A DNA stretch of 64,000 nucleotides from positions 868,001 through 932,000 of the forward strand of contig VXBP01007098.1 in assembly GCA_013400115.1 (NCBI GenBank). The letters run 5' to 3'. Shown one piece after another: positions 11,746-23,476 of this stretch. The stretch's first letter is position 1. Each line of letters begins with the position of its first letter. The stretch comes from Rhinopomastus cyanomelas (lineage: Eukaryota > Chordata > Aves > Bucerotiformes > Rhinopomastidae). The translations under genes and the position numbers were made by a program. The notes under the pieces are model-generated. The model saw only the letters and a list, made by a program, of their open reading frames with translations. It was not told the origin of the DNA and searched no databases.

Positions 11746-14182
11746 GTGTGTATCTGGTGCCTCACTGCATTTTAACACTGGCAGACCTGGGGTCCTGCTG
11801 CTACTGAGTTAAAGAAACTTCCCAAACAGCTTCACTGGGGTTGCAGTTCCTTGGGTGGGTAAGTTGATCATCTCTAAGAAAAGTTCTCATTCATGAAAAG
11901 CTGCTACGTGGAGGACTTTTCAAGGTGCTCTTCAACTGTTCCTCTCAAAGTCTTCCTAAAGTTCAAAGTGAGGATGTAAAAACATTTCCATCAAGGTTAC
12001 TTGAAGCCCTTTTGTTCTTTGTGTCAGAGGTGGGGTGTAATCTCCTACGTGGCCTGGGGCCAAAATCAGAGGCAGCTAGGAAGTTCCCTCTGATTTTGCT
12101 GTTCCCCTTGTGAAAGACCTAGGGATGGGAAGACTCCTTGCAGGTGTGCCTCAGAAGTCCTTGCTGGTTTAATATCTGTTAAATGTGTGACTTCTCCAGA
12201 CGACATGTTATGCTGTTTCAAAAGCCCTAGCAACATTTGCCTTTCTTGCTTCTATCAACATCATGAGTTCTACACCAGCAGAAGTACAGTCAGTTACAGG
12301 TCATCTCAGTGAAACCCTCAGCTCATTCCTCAGTCAGCAGGACCCTTCAGAGGCAGCGTGGTGTCTATCCTTTGTAGCAGGCAGCCTGGAGGCTGCCATC
12401 GTGTGTTGTGTACAGGGAGGCTGTGGAACTGTTTCAGTTTCCATCACACCACTGATTGCTGAGTTCTGCCTTTGGCATGGCTTTCTGGATCTGCACAAAG
12501 TTAAACCCATCCAGACCATTATATTAATAAAACATGACCAAAGCAGGGGAACAGACTCAGAATCAAGGCAATATCTTGATTCTCATTTGAAAAGAGGACA
12601 CGAATGAGATGCAGCAGCGCTGTAGCTTGGCACTTCAGACCGCTCTGGCGTTGAGGGCTGTTGCTGCTGAGGCCCATGGAGGATGTAGCTCCTTTAACAA
12701 GTTAGGTAAGCAGGGAGCTCACAGAGCACACTGGAATACCACCATACTCTCACCAAAGTCATAGTTTCCTATGCAAACAGCTGAGTGGGAAAGAAATCAA
12801 GCACATTGACAGTGCACTGGTGTTTTTCCTCTGAGCAGAGGTTGCTCTTCAGTAAATGACTGTTTTCACAGCTGATTGTGAACAGTACACTTTTAAGACT
12901 GCCAAAGCAATGATGCAAAACACACGTTCAAACAAAACGTGGAGGATAAACCCCATCCTCCTAGTACCTGAGATGTGCTAGGTTTAAAATAAAGACTGAC
13001 AGACCAAACCTTGACTGCTGAGTTGCACCCTGTGTGGTTGATTAGGGAGAGACAGTATGGCATGATCCAGTTGGTCCATGACCCCAGTCAAGAGGAGCCA
13101 TGACTACTGAAGCAGCCAAGTGTTTATTACTTGCAGATCATTCAGATGGGAATTATTCATGGGCCTTACACTGAACAGATCATTCACATCAGCAGCCTCT
13201 AGCAGACAGCAGATTCAGGAATGCTTTTTTAAAGCATGCAGTTCTGACTTACTCTCTGATGAGGTATGCTGATCCTCTCCTGAGTTTTCAGTTTGGTTTG
13301 TGGTTTGTTAAGTGGCTTCACGAGACTTTTAATGGTATTTGACAGCTGCTTCCACAGTTAAATTTCAGACCTGGTACTTGCTGTCACCTTCCTAGGGGTG
13401 AAGTTATGGAGTGGGTGGGGGTGGACACTAAGGCAGCAGGTTTATTGACTTTTCAAGAGAGCATGGCACTCGTGTATGAAGAGTGTCATGGGGAGAAAGG
13501 TAAATGCTTCTGTTTAGCAAGACCATGGGATGCTCTGTATTTGCCATGAATTGCTTGGGGCTAGCTCAGAGGTTTTGCAAGGGGACGTCGAACTGGGACA
13601 CTGGGAAAAGTATGATGCTAGAGATGTCAAGCAGTGGTGAAGTCAGAAGGAGCCCTGGAGAGGAGCTGTTGTGTACTGACTCTGCAAAGCAGCTCTGTGT
13701 TGCCAGCCCCTGCTGGGAGCCTGCTGCGTTGGCCGAGTGTCTGGGAAGAGGCAGACAAAGCAGTCTGGACTCAGCAGAGAGAGCTCTCATACCAGTCACC
13801 CTCAGCAACGACCTTAATGCTTTTTTGATGTGTGGCTTAGCCAACAAAACCTGAACAGGGCTACACCAAGACCAGGAAGTGTCAGGAGAACCTGTTGAAA
13901 AGCATCAAGGCTTGGGTACTCGTGACCATTGCTAATGCTTAAGAATCAGTTCAAGACCCAGTCTTACAGTCACGGATTTACTTTTCTTCAGGAAAAGGTA
14001 GTTTCTGGGCTAGAGCAGGATCAGCAGTAGAAAGATCCCTTTGAGAACTGAAAACAAGGTGTTGGTATTGACTTTTAATGCCTTGTGTTGTTTGGTGTCA
14101 ATCACCAAAGAAATATGGGGAAAATTTAAGTAAGCAGGTGCTTGGAAATGAGAAACTTCTTTTCTCCACATGCTTTACTATG

Positions 14183-14551
14183 AGGAGGAAACTGTGCTTG
14201 TTTAGCCTGAGCAGATAAGGTTTTGGGAATACCCAACAGTAGCCTTATGCTACCCTAAGGAGGCTATTGAGAGAATGGAGTTGACTCTTCATGATGATCC
14301 ATTGTGGGAGGATAAAACACAGCAGACATAAACTAGAACAGAAGTTCAGAGCAGATGTAAGATGACTTCCCTAAAGGCAGTGGAGTGGGATGCCCAGACA
14401 GGTTGTGCAGTCTCTGTCCTTGGAGGTTTTTCAAGCCCAGAAAAAACAAATCCCTGAGCAGCACTGTCTGACATCAAACCTGACCCTACTCTGGGCAGGA
14501 TATGGGACTAGAAAATTCCCTTCAACCGGAATTATCCTTTAATCCATAGGA
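14183..14551 (+). mobile_element. degraded CR1-like LINE fragment
   Basis: Sense-strand traces of a diverged CR1: tgtttagcctgagcag, then ggatgcccagacaggttgtg, tccttggaggtttttcaag and ctctgggcagg. It lacks its own 3' end, which seems replaced by the next copy. Confidence 0.6.
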
Positions 14552-14660
14552 ACCTGGGATGTGTTCCTGTGCAACTTGGTCTAGGTGATCCTGCTGTGTC
14601 AGGGGGATTGGACTGGATGATCTTTTGAGGTCCCTTCCAATCCCTAATGATTCTATGATC
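14552..14660 (+). mobile_element. CR1 LINE 3' fragment (young subfamily)
   Basis: It reads gatgtgttcctgtgcaactt, tggtctaggtgatcctgctg and ccttccaatccctaatgatt ctatgat. It directly follows an older CR1 in the same orientation. Confidence 0.88.
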
Positions 14661-15385
14661 TTATGAAGACTTGTGGAACCTTAACTATTGTTTGCTTTTC
14701 CTGACCCTCACACACAAATTACTGCAAAGCCCAGAGTGTTCCTTGTTGAAAGCCTGCTGTTGGTGCCTTCGCAGTGCCACAGTAGAGAGCATGTGCCTAG
14801 TGGTGGAAAAAGGGATGCTGGTGAACATAATCTTAAGATCTTTGAAGGTACCAAGAACTGAGAAATCTTCGGGAAATAAGACAGGACACTTAGATCTTTT
14901 TCAAAATGTAAAACCTCAATACACCTCTTTTATATTTTTCAGGGGATATACAAAGCATTTACTTCTCTGGCCTCTGAGTAGCACTAGAAACCTGCACTGA
15001 AATGCCCCAGTTCTGCGAACAGGCAGCTGCCACTGCTATTTGCTGTGATGTGCACTCAGTGCAGATCCCTTTTCCCCTCCTCTATGTGTTGCTTCTTGAA
15101 GATGACAGCACCTCCTAAAGCCCTGAGTCCCATGCTTCCCTTGAACATATGATCCCTCAAAGTCTCTTTTCCAATTTCAGAACCAACAGGGGCAGCTGGT
15201 TTTATCCCACAGAATGGCTGAGGTTGCCACAGCTACAGGAGTTGCCAGCCTGGGCAACTGTGGCACTCCACAAACTTTGCAGGATCCCACAACTCATGGG
15301 CTTAAGCAAGTGCTCAGCTCCTTCCCACGAGAGGCTCCCCAGCTGCCCTTAGCTCTAACCCAGCATTGCATGCAGGAGAACTGTT

Positions 15386-15545
15386 TCATAGAATCATTAG
15401 GGACTGGAAAGGACCTTGAAAGATCATCTAGTCCAATCTCCCTGCCACAGCAGGACCACCTAGACCAAGTCACACAGGAGCACATCCAGGTGGGTTTTAA
15501 ACATCTCCAGTGAAGGAGACTCCACAACCCCCCAGGCAGCCTGTT
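15386..15545 (-). mobile_element. CR1 LINE 3' fragment (young subfamily)
   Basis: It starts tcatagaatcattaggg and runs through cacacaggagcacatccagg to ggcagcctgttt, then stops at a 5' truncation. Confidence 0.88.
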
Positions 15546-17849
15546 TGCAGGATGTGTGTTTTTGCCCCAACTAGCTCAAGCCTGGCTGCCTTTGCAAAAG
15601 GTACTAATGATGATGTTGACAAACAGGCTCAGCACAAGCTCTCTGGAGCCTGGAGACCCTGGCAATGAGTCTCAGGTGACTGAACCACGTTTCCTCATCT
15701 TTGCAAACTAGCCAAGGTGTCTGACTGCAGTTATGTGCAGTTACGGTTTGAGATGACCAGAGGAGGAGGGCCTGTCTCCGTTGGCTCCTGTGTCTGTGGC
15801 AAACACCTGTTGTGATTCAGATTTAATTACACACAAGAGCTTGATTGAGCCAGATGGGCTTAATTCTTACTGCTGCCATTGCTATAGTAACTGAGTGGCT
15901 TAAAAACACTCCACAGATGAAGGGTGTCATCCATGATGAGAGACTCTAGTCAATCTGCAGAAGAGCTGCACTTGCCAGGCATGTGCAGCAGGAAGGTTAC
16001 GCAGCCTGTTCCTGAGAGAGGAAACGGTTCCCGTTATTCTGTATGAGGACCAAAGCATCTGCTGGAGGCTTTCTGCAGGCTTATTGCTTGAGCTAAAGAA
16101 AAGGCCACAATTAATTATTACGGCATCTCAGGGACGGCTGTTGCTGTTTTGAAACTCTAGCACAATGATGGGGTTATTAGCTTGGGTTTGTGCCACTGCA
16201 GTCTCCTGGAGAGAAGGTCACCCTTCAATGACTCATCAACTTCAGGCAGCTAAGGAAGTTCTTCTCAGGCTTGCTGTTACCAGGGCAAGAAGGTCTTTAA
16301 TACTGGCTAGAAGAAAGTGTTCCAAAAGTTTGTGTTGTTACTGCTGAAGATTTGCAGGTGCATGACCTACACTGTTCGTGAACCTCTTACCAAGACAAGG
16401 GAGAAGAATGACTGTTTTTTAGAGAAAGGCTTCCACTGGAGGCATATTTCCTTCTGCATTGTTTGCAGGCCTGCTGCCATCAGGCTGTTCTTGTTGTCTT
16501 TTGTGGAAGGAACCCACAGATCTCCAGGCAGTCCTTCACTCATTACAAATAGCTGATGGCGTGAGTATTTCCTCCTTCAAAATGAAATTGCCCCATTGCT
16601 ATGTTGATTGACCTTCTTCTGACATGACTCTTAAAATTTCTGATGGAAGAGTCTTAGCAGCTTGTAGACCTTCCCACAGCACCTGGAACAATTAATGAGT
16701 ATTAGCAGTTATTGTGTTAATTAATTGTATCCGTTAGCTGTGGAGGGGATGCTCAGCACACCAGGCACTGTATGAATCAAGGACAAAGGCTGCATCTCTG
16801 CTCGAGAGCTTGGATCATTCCAGAAAGACAGAGGTGAAAGAGCCACGTAAATGGAAACCCAAGAGCAGAGGTACCACGCTCAGGGGAAAGCAGACGCTCT
16901 AGTCTGACCTAGCATTTCCCTGGCAAGGATATCCATTTATCCAGCATGCAGAATTCAGTGATAAAAGTGTCATCGAGCAGACATAGCTGGCAGAAGAGCT
17001 TTAAACTGCTGCAAGCCTCTGCTGCTGTGTGAGTGATGTGCCCAGATGTCACCTGCTTCCGTGCCCATCACTTTTTTCCCCACTCAGGTGGATTAACACA
17101 AAACCTAGGGAGACCATGGAAATTTCCATCCAAAATGACATTGGGTTCAGTTACTTCGGTCAAGATCTGCTTCTCTCGGGCCGGCAGAAACGGGCCACTT
17201 ATATTTCACAGCCCAAAGACAAATCCATGCTTTGTCATTGTTGTTGTTTGCAAGTCGTGTCTGTGCCCACCTGGCTGCAGAGATGTGTTTTGTGGTGTTA
17301 GGTTTTATTCATGGCCTCTTTTGTACATAAAAAGGCCAAGAAGCTGTGAGCAGCAGAATGTGTCACCTGTGGAGCCTCTGATGTCTGTCCAGGACAAGAT
17401 CAGTGCTCCTCAACTAGGGCACCTTTCAGTTCATCTCCATTCCCTATCATCTCTTTTCACTGGATTTGTATTTTTGTCTTGTCCATCCTTCTGGCACAAG
17501 TGGGGTTTTTTTATACCAGGCAGTGGTTTCAGTGGTCCTTAACAAACCAGTTGCTGCAGGTGCAAGTAGTAGTGAGATGAAAATCAAGAATGAAAACCAG
17601 TGAAGCAGTAGATGGAACCAGAGTTTGTCAATGTGTGTTGTGATCAAAAGCATCGTGGGAGTAGTACCAGAGAATTTATTTCAGTAAACATCTAAGACAC
17701 TGTAGGTTTTCCTACCTCCTTGCTCCTTCCACAACTTATTCTCTTAAATTCTGTTCAATATCAAAGGATCTCTTGGTTCATAAATTCTTATTTGCTCCAT
17801 AATACATGTCATGCTTAGGGATTTTTTTTTTCCCATCCAATTTGCATCG

Positions 17850-18117
17850 AGTCATAGAATCTCAGAATAGCTTAGGTTGAAAGTGACCTCAGAAATCATC
17901 CAGCTCCAGCCCCTCTGCCGTGGGCAGGGACACCTCTCACCAGACCAGGTTGCCCAGAGCCCCATCCAGCCTGGCCTTGAACACTTCCAGGGATGGAACA
18001 GCCACAGTCTCCCTGAACAACCTGTTCCAGTGCCTCACCACCCTCACGATACGGAATTTATTCCTAAGACTAATCTAAATCTGCCCTGTTTTAGCTGAAA
18101 GACTTGCTCCCTTGCTC
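17850..18117 (-). mobile_element. CR1 LINE 3' fragment (older subfamily) beside PGBD5 exon
   Basis: Begins agtcatagaatctcag and contains gcctggccttgaacacttcc, agggatggaacagccac and cctgttccagtgcctcacc. It ends about 58 bases before the exon at 18176. Confidence 0.85.
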
Positions 18118-18175
18118 CTGCTTTCTGGGTCCATGTGATGTCTTGCTGATGGGGAACGTTTTTGTTCTCTTGCAG

Positions 18176-18373
18176 AGATCTACTGCTGTGGGTTGCTCAG
18201 CACCAGGAAGAGTGACTGCACAGGCCTACCTCCATCCATGCTGAACAACCCTGAAACTCCACAGTCTAGAGGACAGTACAGAATAAGAATGAAGGGAAAC
18301 ATGTCCTTGATCTGCTGGTACAATAAAGGGCACTTCCGCTTTCTGACCAACGCCTACTCACCGGTTCAACAAG
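18176..18373 (+). CDS. PGBD5: PGBD5 coding exon (transposase core, part 2)
   Basis: The acceptor is ttgttctcttgcag and the donor is gtaagc. The exon completes a split codon (g+ag, Glu), reads 65 codons from IYCCGLL to NAYSPVQQ and leaves one base. The stretch SLICWYNKGHFRFLTN corresponds to the W-x-D-x-K-x-V-x-x-L-S-T block of piggyBac transposases, with the central Asp replaced by Asn. A CR1 fragment ends only about 60 bp upstream, so the branch point must lie in a very short unique segment. The reading frame is intact and the product is clearly recognisable. Confidence 0.93.
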
Positions 18374-18992
18374 GTAAGCAGTAGTCCTCCTGTTCATCTT
18401 GGAGGTCCACGTGCTTTGTGTGACAGGGCAGAGGGAGTCACTTGACTGTGATAATAATAAAGAGCTTGATCACAGCACCCTGGGTAAGCAGTGGCAATAG
18501 TGACTGCTTCTCTTTTGTGTCTTCTTCCCCATAAAAAGGTTAAAAACCTACTGCTGATGCAGCCTCCCTTGCCCAAGCTAGTGGTGGTGATGTGCTTTTA
18601 GGTATAAAGATCATATCTTTGCTGATGGCAGATCCTACAGTTAATTTATCTTATCCAGTAAAAACTTAGTCACAAACAAACATCTCTTTGCCAGAAGTAA
18701 ATATGATTAAGGCTTCCTGTTGTGTGTTGAATTGATTTTAGCAGTTGAGTAAAAGAAAGCAAAACAGACAACATGGATCGTTCAAATAATGGCAAAGAGC
18801 TTCTTGATATTGAAGTCTTTTTGAAGGTATACAGATGGTTTTAAGAAGGTTTGGAAACTTCTGTAAGATGTGATATGTTTAGCTGACTCTGTTGTTCAAA
18901 GCCTTGCCAGAAGGCTCATTACCTTAGCAAAGTGTGGCGGACTCCAAGGTGTTCTGCCCGGCACCCCAGCAGAGCAAGAACTTGGTGACTCA

Positions 18993-19450
18993 GATCATAG
19001 AATCACAGAATGTCTTTGGTTAGAAGAGACTTTTAAGATCATCAAGCCCAACCTTCAGCCCAGCACTGCCAGGTCTCCCCTAAACCATGGCCCTCAGCAC
19101 TACATCTACCTGTCTTTTAAACCCTTTCAAGGATGGTGACTCCACCACTACCCTGGGCAGCCTGTTCCGATGTTTGATAACCCTTTCAGTGAAGAAATTC
19201 TTCCTAACATCCAACCAAAACCTCCCACGGTGCAGCTTGCAGCCATTTCCTCTGGTCCTGTCACTTGTCACTAGAGGCTGACCCCCTTCTTGCTCCAGCC
19301 TCCTTTCAGGTGGCTGTAGAGAGCAAGAAGGCCTCCCCTCAGCCTCCTTTTCTCCAGACTAATCAACCTCAGTTCCCTCTGATGCTCCTCAAAGGACATG
19401 TGCTCCAGACTCTTCATGAACCTTGTTGCCTTTGATGGACCTGTGTCCAA
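18993..19450 (-). mobile_element. CR1 LINE 3' fragment (older subfamily)
   Basis: Runs from atcatagaatcacagaatg through ggatggtgactccacc, ctgggcagcctgttcc, gtgaagaaattcttcct to the ctccagactcttcatgaacc block that precedes the 3' end in ORF2-containing copies. Confidence 0.85.
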
Positions 19451-21474
19451 ACACACTGCTGAACATACGTATGTGGAGGAAATAGGACACTTTGGGGATC
19501 CTGCTGAAGCCAGACCCTGGAGCAGTGGTGCTCCCCATGAGGGACATCCACCATCAGGATCTGTTCTGTTTCCCTTGGCCGCTTTGCTGGATTTAGATTA
19601 TTCAGATGCACTAAGTGGGCAAGAGTGATTGCTCTGTGTCAGCTGGTTGCTATGGGCTAGCACGGAGCATTTGGTTGTAAGTCATGAACGTTGCTGGAGT
19701 TACACTCTCTGTGTAAATGTCAGCGTTAACCACGGCGTTAAAAGAGGGTCCAGAAGCAGAGCCTGTGCTGGCAGCATCCTTTACAAGAAGCACGTGGAGA
19801 TGAGAGCTGATGTGCTTGTGCTTGACCTTGGATTTGTTTTGGCATAGATGGGATCGTAGGCTGCGTGTGTGAGGTCGTTCAAGTCTACTTACTAGGACCC
19901 TTGTGTGTGACGGACAAGACCTGCCCAAGACGTTGCTCACCAAGCGCTGGCTGGGGCAGCTGACACGGTTCACAGTGAATCAGAGCAGAAAACAGAGACT
20001 GGCTTTTTAAAAAGTGGTGCTGGGTGGGTTGAGAGTCTCTGACAGAGATGGGAACAGATGGGGACGCGGTAGGAAGGCTGGAGACCAGATTGCCTTCCTC
20101 TCTAACTTGGCTTCTTTGAAGTCAGTGCTGCAAAGCTAGTTTAAGCCAACTTGAAGCTGGACCATCAAAGTCTCCTCTAAAGCATGTAAATTTAGAGAAG
20201 GAAGAGGAGGATTCTCTGCTCCCTGAGGAAGGGCTGTGGCACAGACCCACTGAGCACATGTGTTAGCCGGGAGAGTAGGTAGGGACAAAGGGGAATGAAG
20301 CACACACAGGGTAGCTGGACAGAAACTGGCACCAGTGGAGTGAGCTGACTGTGCTTGGTGCATGTTTGCACTTGGCTGAGTGTAAATGTTGGCTGCAAAG
20401 AGAAAACCTTAAAAACACAAGGCAAGGAATAGTGAAGAGAAAACTTTGAGAAAAGAGGTGGATGTGGCCAATAATGAGCCGTTGACTGTGATTTCACAGA
20501 AAGATGGGAAGGTAAATCTTGCCTGTGCTCAGAGTGCAAATCCCACCCAAGCCAGGGACACCAGGAGGGCAGTACACTTGTCAGAACTGATCTATGAACA
20601 CTATTCTTAGATGCAGCAGGTTATTCATTATGGATGTTTTGAACCAACCTGTCATAATGCATCATCTCAGATGCTAAAGGATGAGTCTTATTCCTTCAGT
20701 CTTGGAAAAATGTCCTGCTTACTCTGCTAGAACAAAATGCAGTGGCTTTTTTAATTTCCCTTCAGCTTTACTTTGAACTTATTCTTTCCCTTGTGCCTAA
20801 GAGCTAAGAAGCCAGAAAAGACTGGGACCCACAGAGAGTAAAAAGTTACCCTTGTTCTGAAGTGGGCGATGCATCTGCTGGCTCAAACCTCCCCGTTGTG
20901 GGGACAAGGCTGCATTTTTGGTTTTCCAGTGCCCACTGTCCCCAGCATCTCCATTACTATGGTCTAGAAATAACTACAGTCGTTTCTGTATTTCACATGA
21001 AGCAGGATGGAGCAGGCAGCAACCTCACTTGCTGCACAGCAGGATGACCAGAGTGACATCTTTTTAAGTGGTGGCTTCTTTTTGATAAGAGCTTTCACAG
21101 CTGCTCTTCATGAGTCTCTGCTTAAAGTTAAATGAGCAATAGCCAAGAACAGAAAACGAAGTTGGGCCACATAGGCAAGAGCTAGTGACCTTCAGATGGC
21201 CCGTTGGCATCTCTCAAGTGTCTTATGAGGAGACAGAGGATGTTGTGAAGGATTGTAATCATATGAAGCAGTTGTTTCAATCCCCTAGTGGTTCTTAGCT
21301 CAGGAGAAGCTGGAGTGAGGAGTGTCTGATGATAATCTAGATCTAGTGTCCTGAAAAAAAAATCAGCTTGTGAGGCTGAACCAGAACTGGAAGGTCTAGA
21401 GGGAGAAACATAATGTTGAAAAGTGTAGAATCGTGAAGGTTGCTTGTGTGCAAGTGCGGAGAGAGTGGGGGTAG

Positions 21475-21580
21475 GTTCCTGTGTGACTTGGTCTAGGTGA
21501 TCCTGCTGTGGCAGGGGGATTGGACTAGATGATCTTTCGAGGTCCCTTCCAATCCCTAATGATTCTATGATTCTGTGACT
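21475..21580 (+). mobile_element. CR1 LINE 3' fragment (young subfamily)
   Basis: A clean, little-diverged sense copy: tgtgacttggtctaggtgat, gcagggggattggactagat and a terminal run attctatgattctgtga. Confidence 0.9.
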
Positions 21581-21940
21581 CTGGTGGGAAGGCTTCAGCA
21601 GTAGACTTGCAGTTCCAACACGGAAGTGGAACAAATCTAAGTCCCAATAAGAAGTCACGTAGCACCTCTGCTCTGTTATGTTATGCAGCCTCAGTGTCTG
21701 CCAAGGAGGATGCAAGTGCTGTTACTCAGCCTACATTTTTAAAACCCATGGTTAGAGCTCCTAAAATTACAGGTTGGCTTCAAGTAAGTGTTTTGAGAAA
21801 CCAAAGAGAGATGTGCCTTTGCCTTTCTGCTTGTTTTATTTGGGGTGGTGCTCCCCAAGGTTTGGTTGATGAATGTGCACCTTACAAACTTAAAAAGCCA
21901 ACAATGCATAAACCTCACAAAACCCAGATCCGAAAGCTGA

Positions 21941-22083
21941 CGCCTGCCCGTTGTGGCAGCACGGAGACAGGCAGCCGGCACTGGTTCCAGCGCGCGGGCG
22001 GTGTGTTCCCTGGAGCGCTGCCAGGGGCTGAACACGGCGATGCTGGGGGAGGACCAGAAGGGGATTCGGCTCATCCGATACTG
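21941..22083 (+). other. CpG-rich putative exon of unknown identity in PGBD5 intron
   Basis: A segment of about 145 bases with roughly 14 CpGs ends at a consensus donor (CTG|GTGAGT, GT at 22084-22085). One frame is open for 48 codons from 21941 to the donor and ends ..SLERCQGLNTAMLGEDQKGI then RLIRYW; unspliced it meets TGA at 22085. Several frames are open because the stretch is GC-rich, so the frame is weak evidence. It is not a PGBD5 exon: the flanking exons join in phase without it. I do not recognise the product. Confidence 0.2.
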
Positions 22084-23163
22084 GTGAGTCAGCTGGCTTG
22101 GGACTGCTTAGCACAGAAACCTGCAGCTAGGAGAAACCCGGCTCCGGCAGTTGTCCTCCCTGGAGAGGTAGCCTAGGGCCATGAAGCAAGCCCAGGAAAA
22201 GCCTTGGAAACAACGTGCCTACAAAGCTATTTATAGTCTCCAAGCACAGGAGCGTTGTGCGGAGTGCAGCAGACAGCGAGGGGTTCCCGCATAGCTGCCA
22301 CCACCATCCATTTTTCAACGACTGCGAATACGAAGCAAATTGCAAAGGACATCCAAATTCTCCAGGCGAAGAGAGGAGGAACGAGGAGAGCAAGAGGAGA
22401 AGGAAGGGGATTTTAATTCTTTTATAAAATGCTGTCGCTAGGATCACACTTACCCTTTCCTGACCTGCTCGGGTGGGAATGCCAGGGCTTTTGCAGCACT
22501 GCTGCAGCAGGCTGGTGCTACATCAGCCCTTTCTAGCCTCAACGCTGGCCAGAATTTTGTAGACCTCACTAAAAGGACCAAAGCAGCACTATAACAAGTA
22601 CATGAATGTAACGAAGGGTGTATTTACTTGATTGGGCTTTCCCCCTCCCCTTAAGCTACTTTACACCCAGCTTGGAGAAGCAAAGGTAAAAGGAGAGTCT
22701 ATTGACCAATTTAGAGGTGATAGCGTTTTGGGATCTTGAGAAATCAGGCTTCAGAGACTGCTGATAAATTGCCGTGTGGCTCAGCTGTAAGGTGACATTT
22801 AGTCTGTGTCAGAAGTCCTGCTCCAAAATAGTCTGCCAGCTAGGACAGCGCGGGGAGCCCGACAGAGATAATGGATGCAGTGAGACTTCCAGCTGAAGGA
22901 ATGAAACCGTGAAGTCTGTAATCAGAACGTGAGGAGCATTTTAGGGATGATTGTGAAAGAGCTGGCAAAAGGAAGGTGACCAGCGTGTGAAGGCTTGAGA
23001 AGTAAGAAAGCCCAGGGGTGCACCTGCACTGAAACACTGCTGAGAAAGCAGGGCACCAAGCCTGAGCAGTGTGCCCTGGACATGAAGCAGGAGGCAGCCC
23101 ATACCCTGGAGCGCTGGCCATCAAACCCTGTGGAGACATAAAGCCAAGGGTGAGGGAACAGGC

Positions 23164-23220
23164 TCCTGTGCTGCAAGGAGCTTCCCCTGGGTAGGGAAAA
23201 CAGGGCGAATGGGAGCAATA
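23164..23220. repeat. 57-bp direct repeat, left copy
   Basis: Starts tcctgtgctgcaaggagctt and ends gggagcaata. An identical copy is at 23420-23476, on the other side of a CR1. Confidence 0.95.
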
Positions 23221-23418
23221 GAATCATAGAATCATAGAATCATTACGGATCGGAAGGGACCTCAAAAGATCATCTAGTCCAATCCGCCTGCAACAGCAGG
23301 ATCACCTAAACCAAGTCACACAGGAACCTGTCCAGTCGGGTCTTGAACATCTCCAGAGAAGGAGACTCCACAACCCCCCTGGGCAGCCTGTTCCAGTGCT
23401 CCGTCACCCTCACTGTGA
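23221..23418 (-). mobile_element. CR1 LINE 3' fragment (young subfamily) between 57-bp direct repeats
   Basis: It opens with three tandem copies of the atcatagaatc terminal unit, then the usual 3' block, and stops at tcaccctcactgtga just before an N at 23419. Both sides carry the same 57 bases. Confidence 0.9.
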
Positions 23419-23419
23419 N
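23419..23419. other. ambiguous base (N)
   Basis: A single N at the inner edge of a CR1 copy, next to a duplicated flank. Confidence 0.95.
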
Positions 23420-23476
23420 TCCTGTGCTGCAAGGAGCTTCCCCTGGGTAGGGAAAACAGGGCGAATGGGAGCAATA
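23420..23476. repeat. 57-bp direct repeat, right copy
   Basis: Identical to 23164-23220 by eye. It directly follows the ambiguous base at 23419. Confidence 0.95.

Larger units (their letters stand above)
11746..18175 (+). other. PGBD5 intron
   Basis: A 6.4 kb intron with GT-AG ends. It carries CR1 at 14183-14660, 15386-15545 and 17850-18117. The part between 15700 and 17000 is nearly repeat-free and has several TAATTA-type clusters. Confidence 0.85.

Noticed and set aside
17033..17542. 169-codon open frame on the + strand
   Set aside because: Intronic, not in phase with PGBD5, and without recognisable domains.
19080..19271. frame with a protein-like sequence on the - strand
   Set aside because: Translation of CR1 3' sequence (FTERVIKHRNRLPR is the usual CR1 conceptual peptide).
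21607..22176. 189-codon open frame on the + strand, the longest in the window
   Set aside because: It spans unique intron and a CpG-rich patch where several frames are open. Its start region (after a CR1 end) has no conserved look, and it runs through the consensus donor at 22083.
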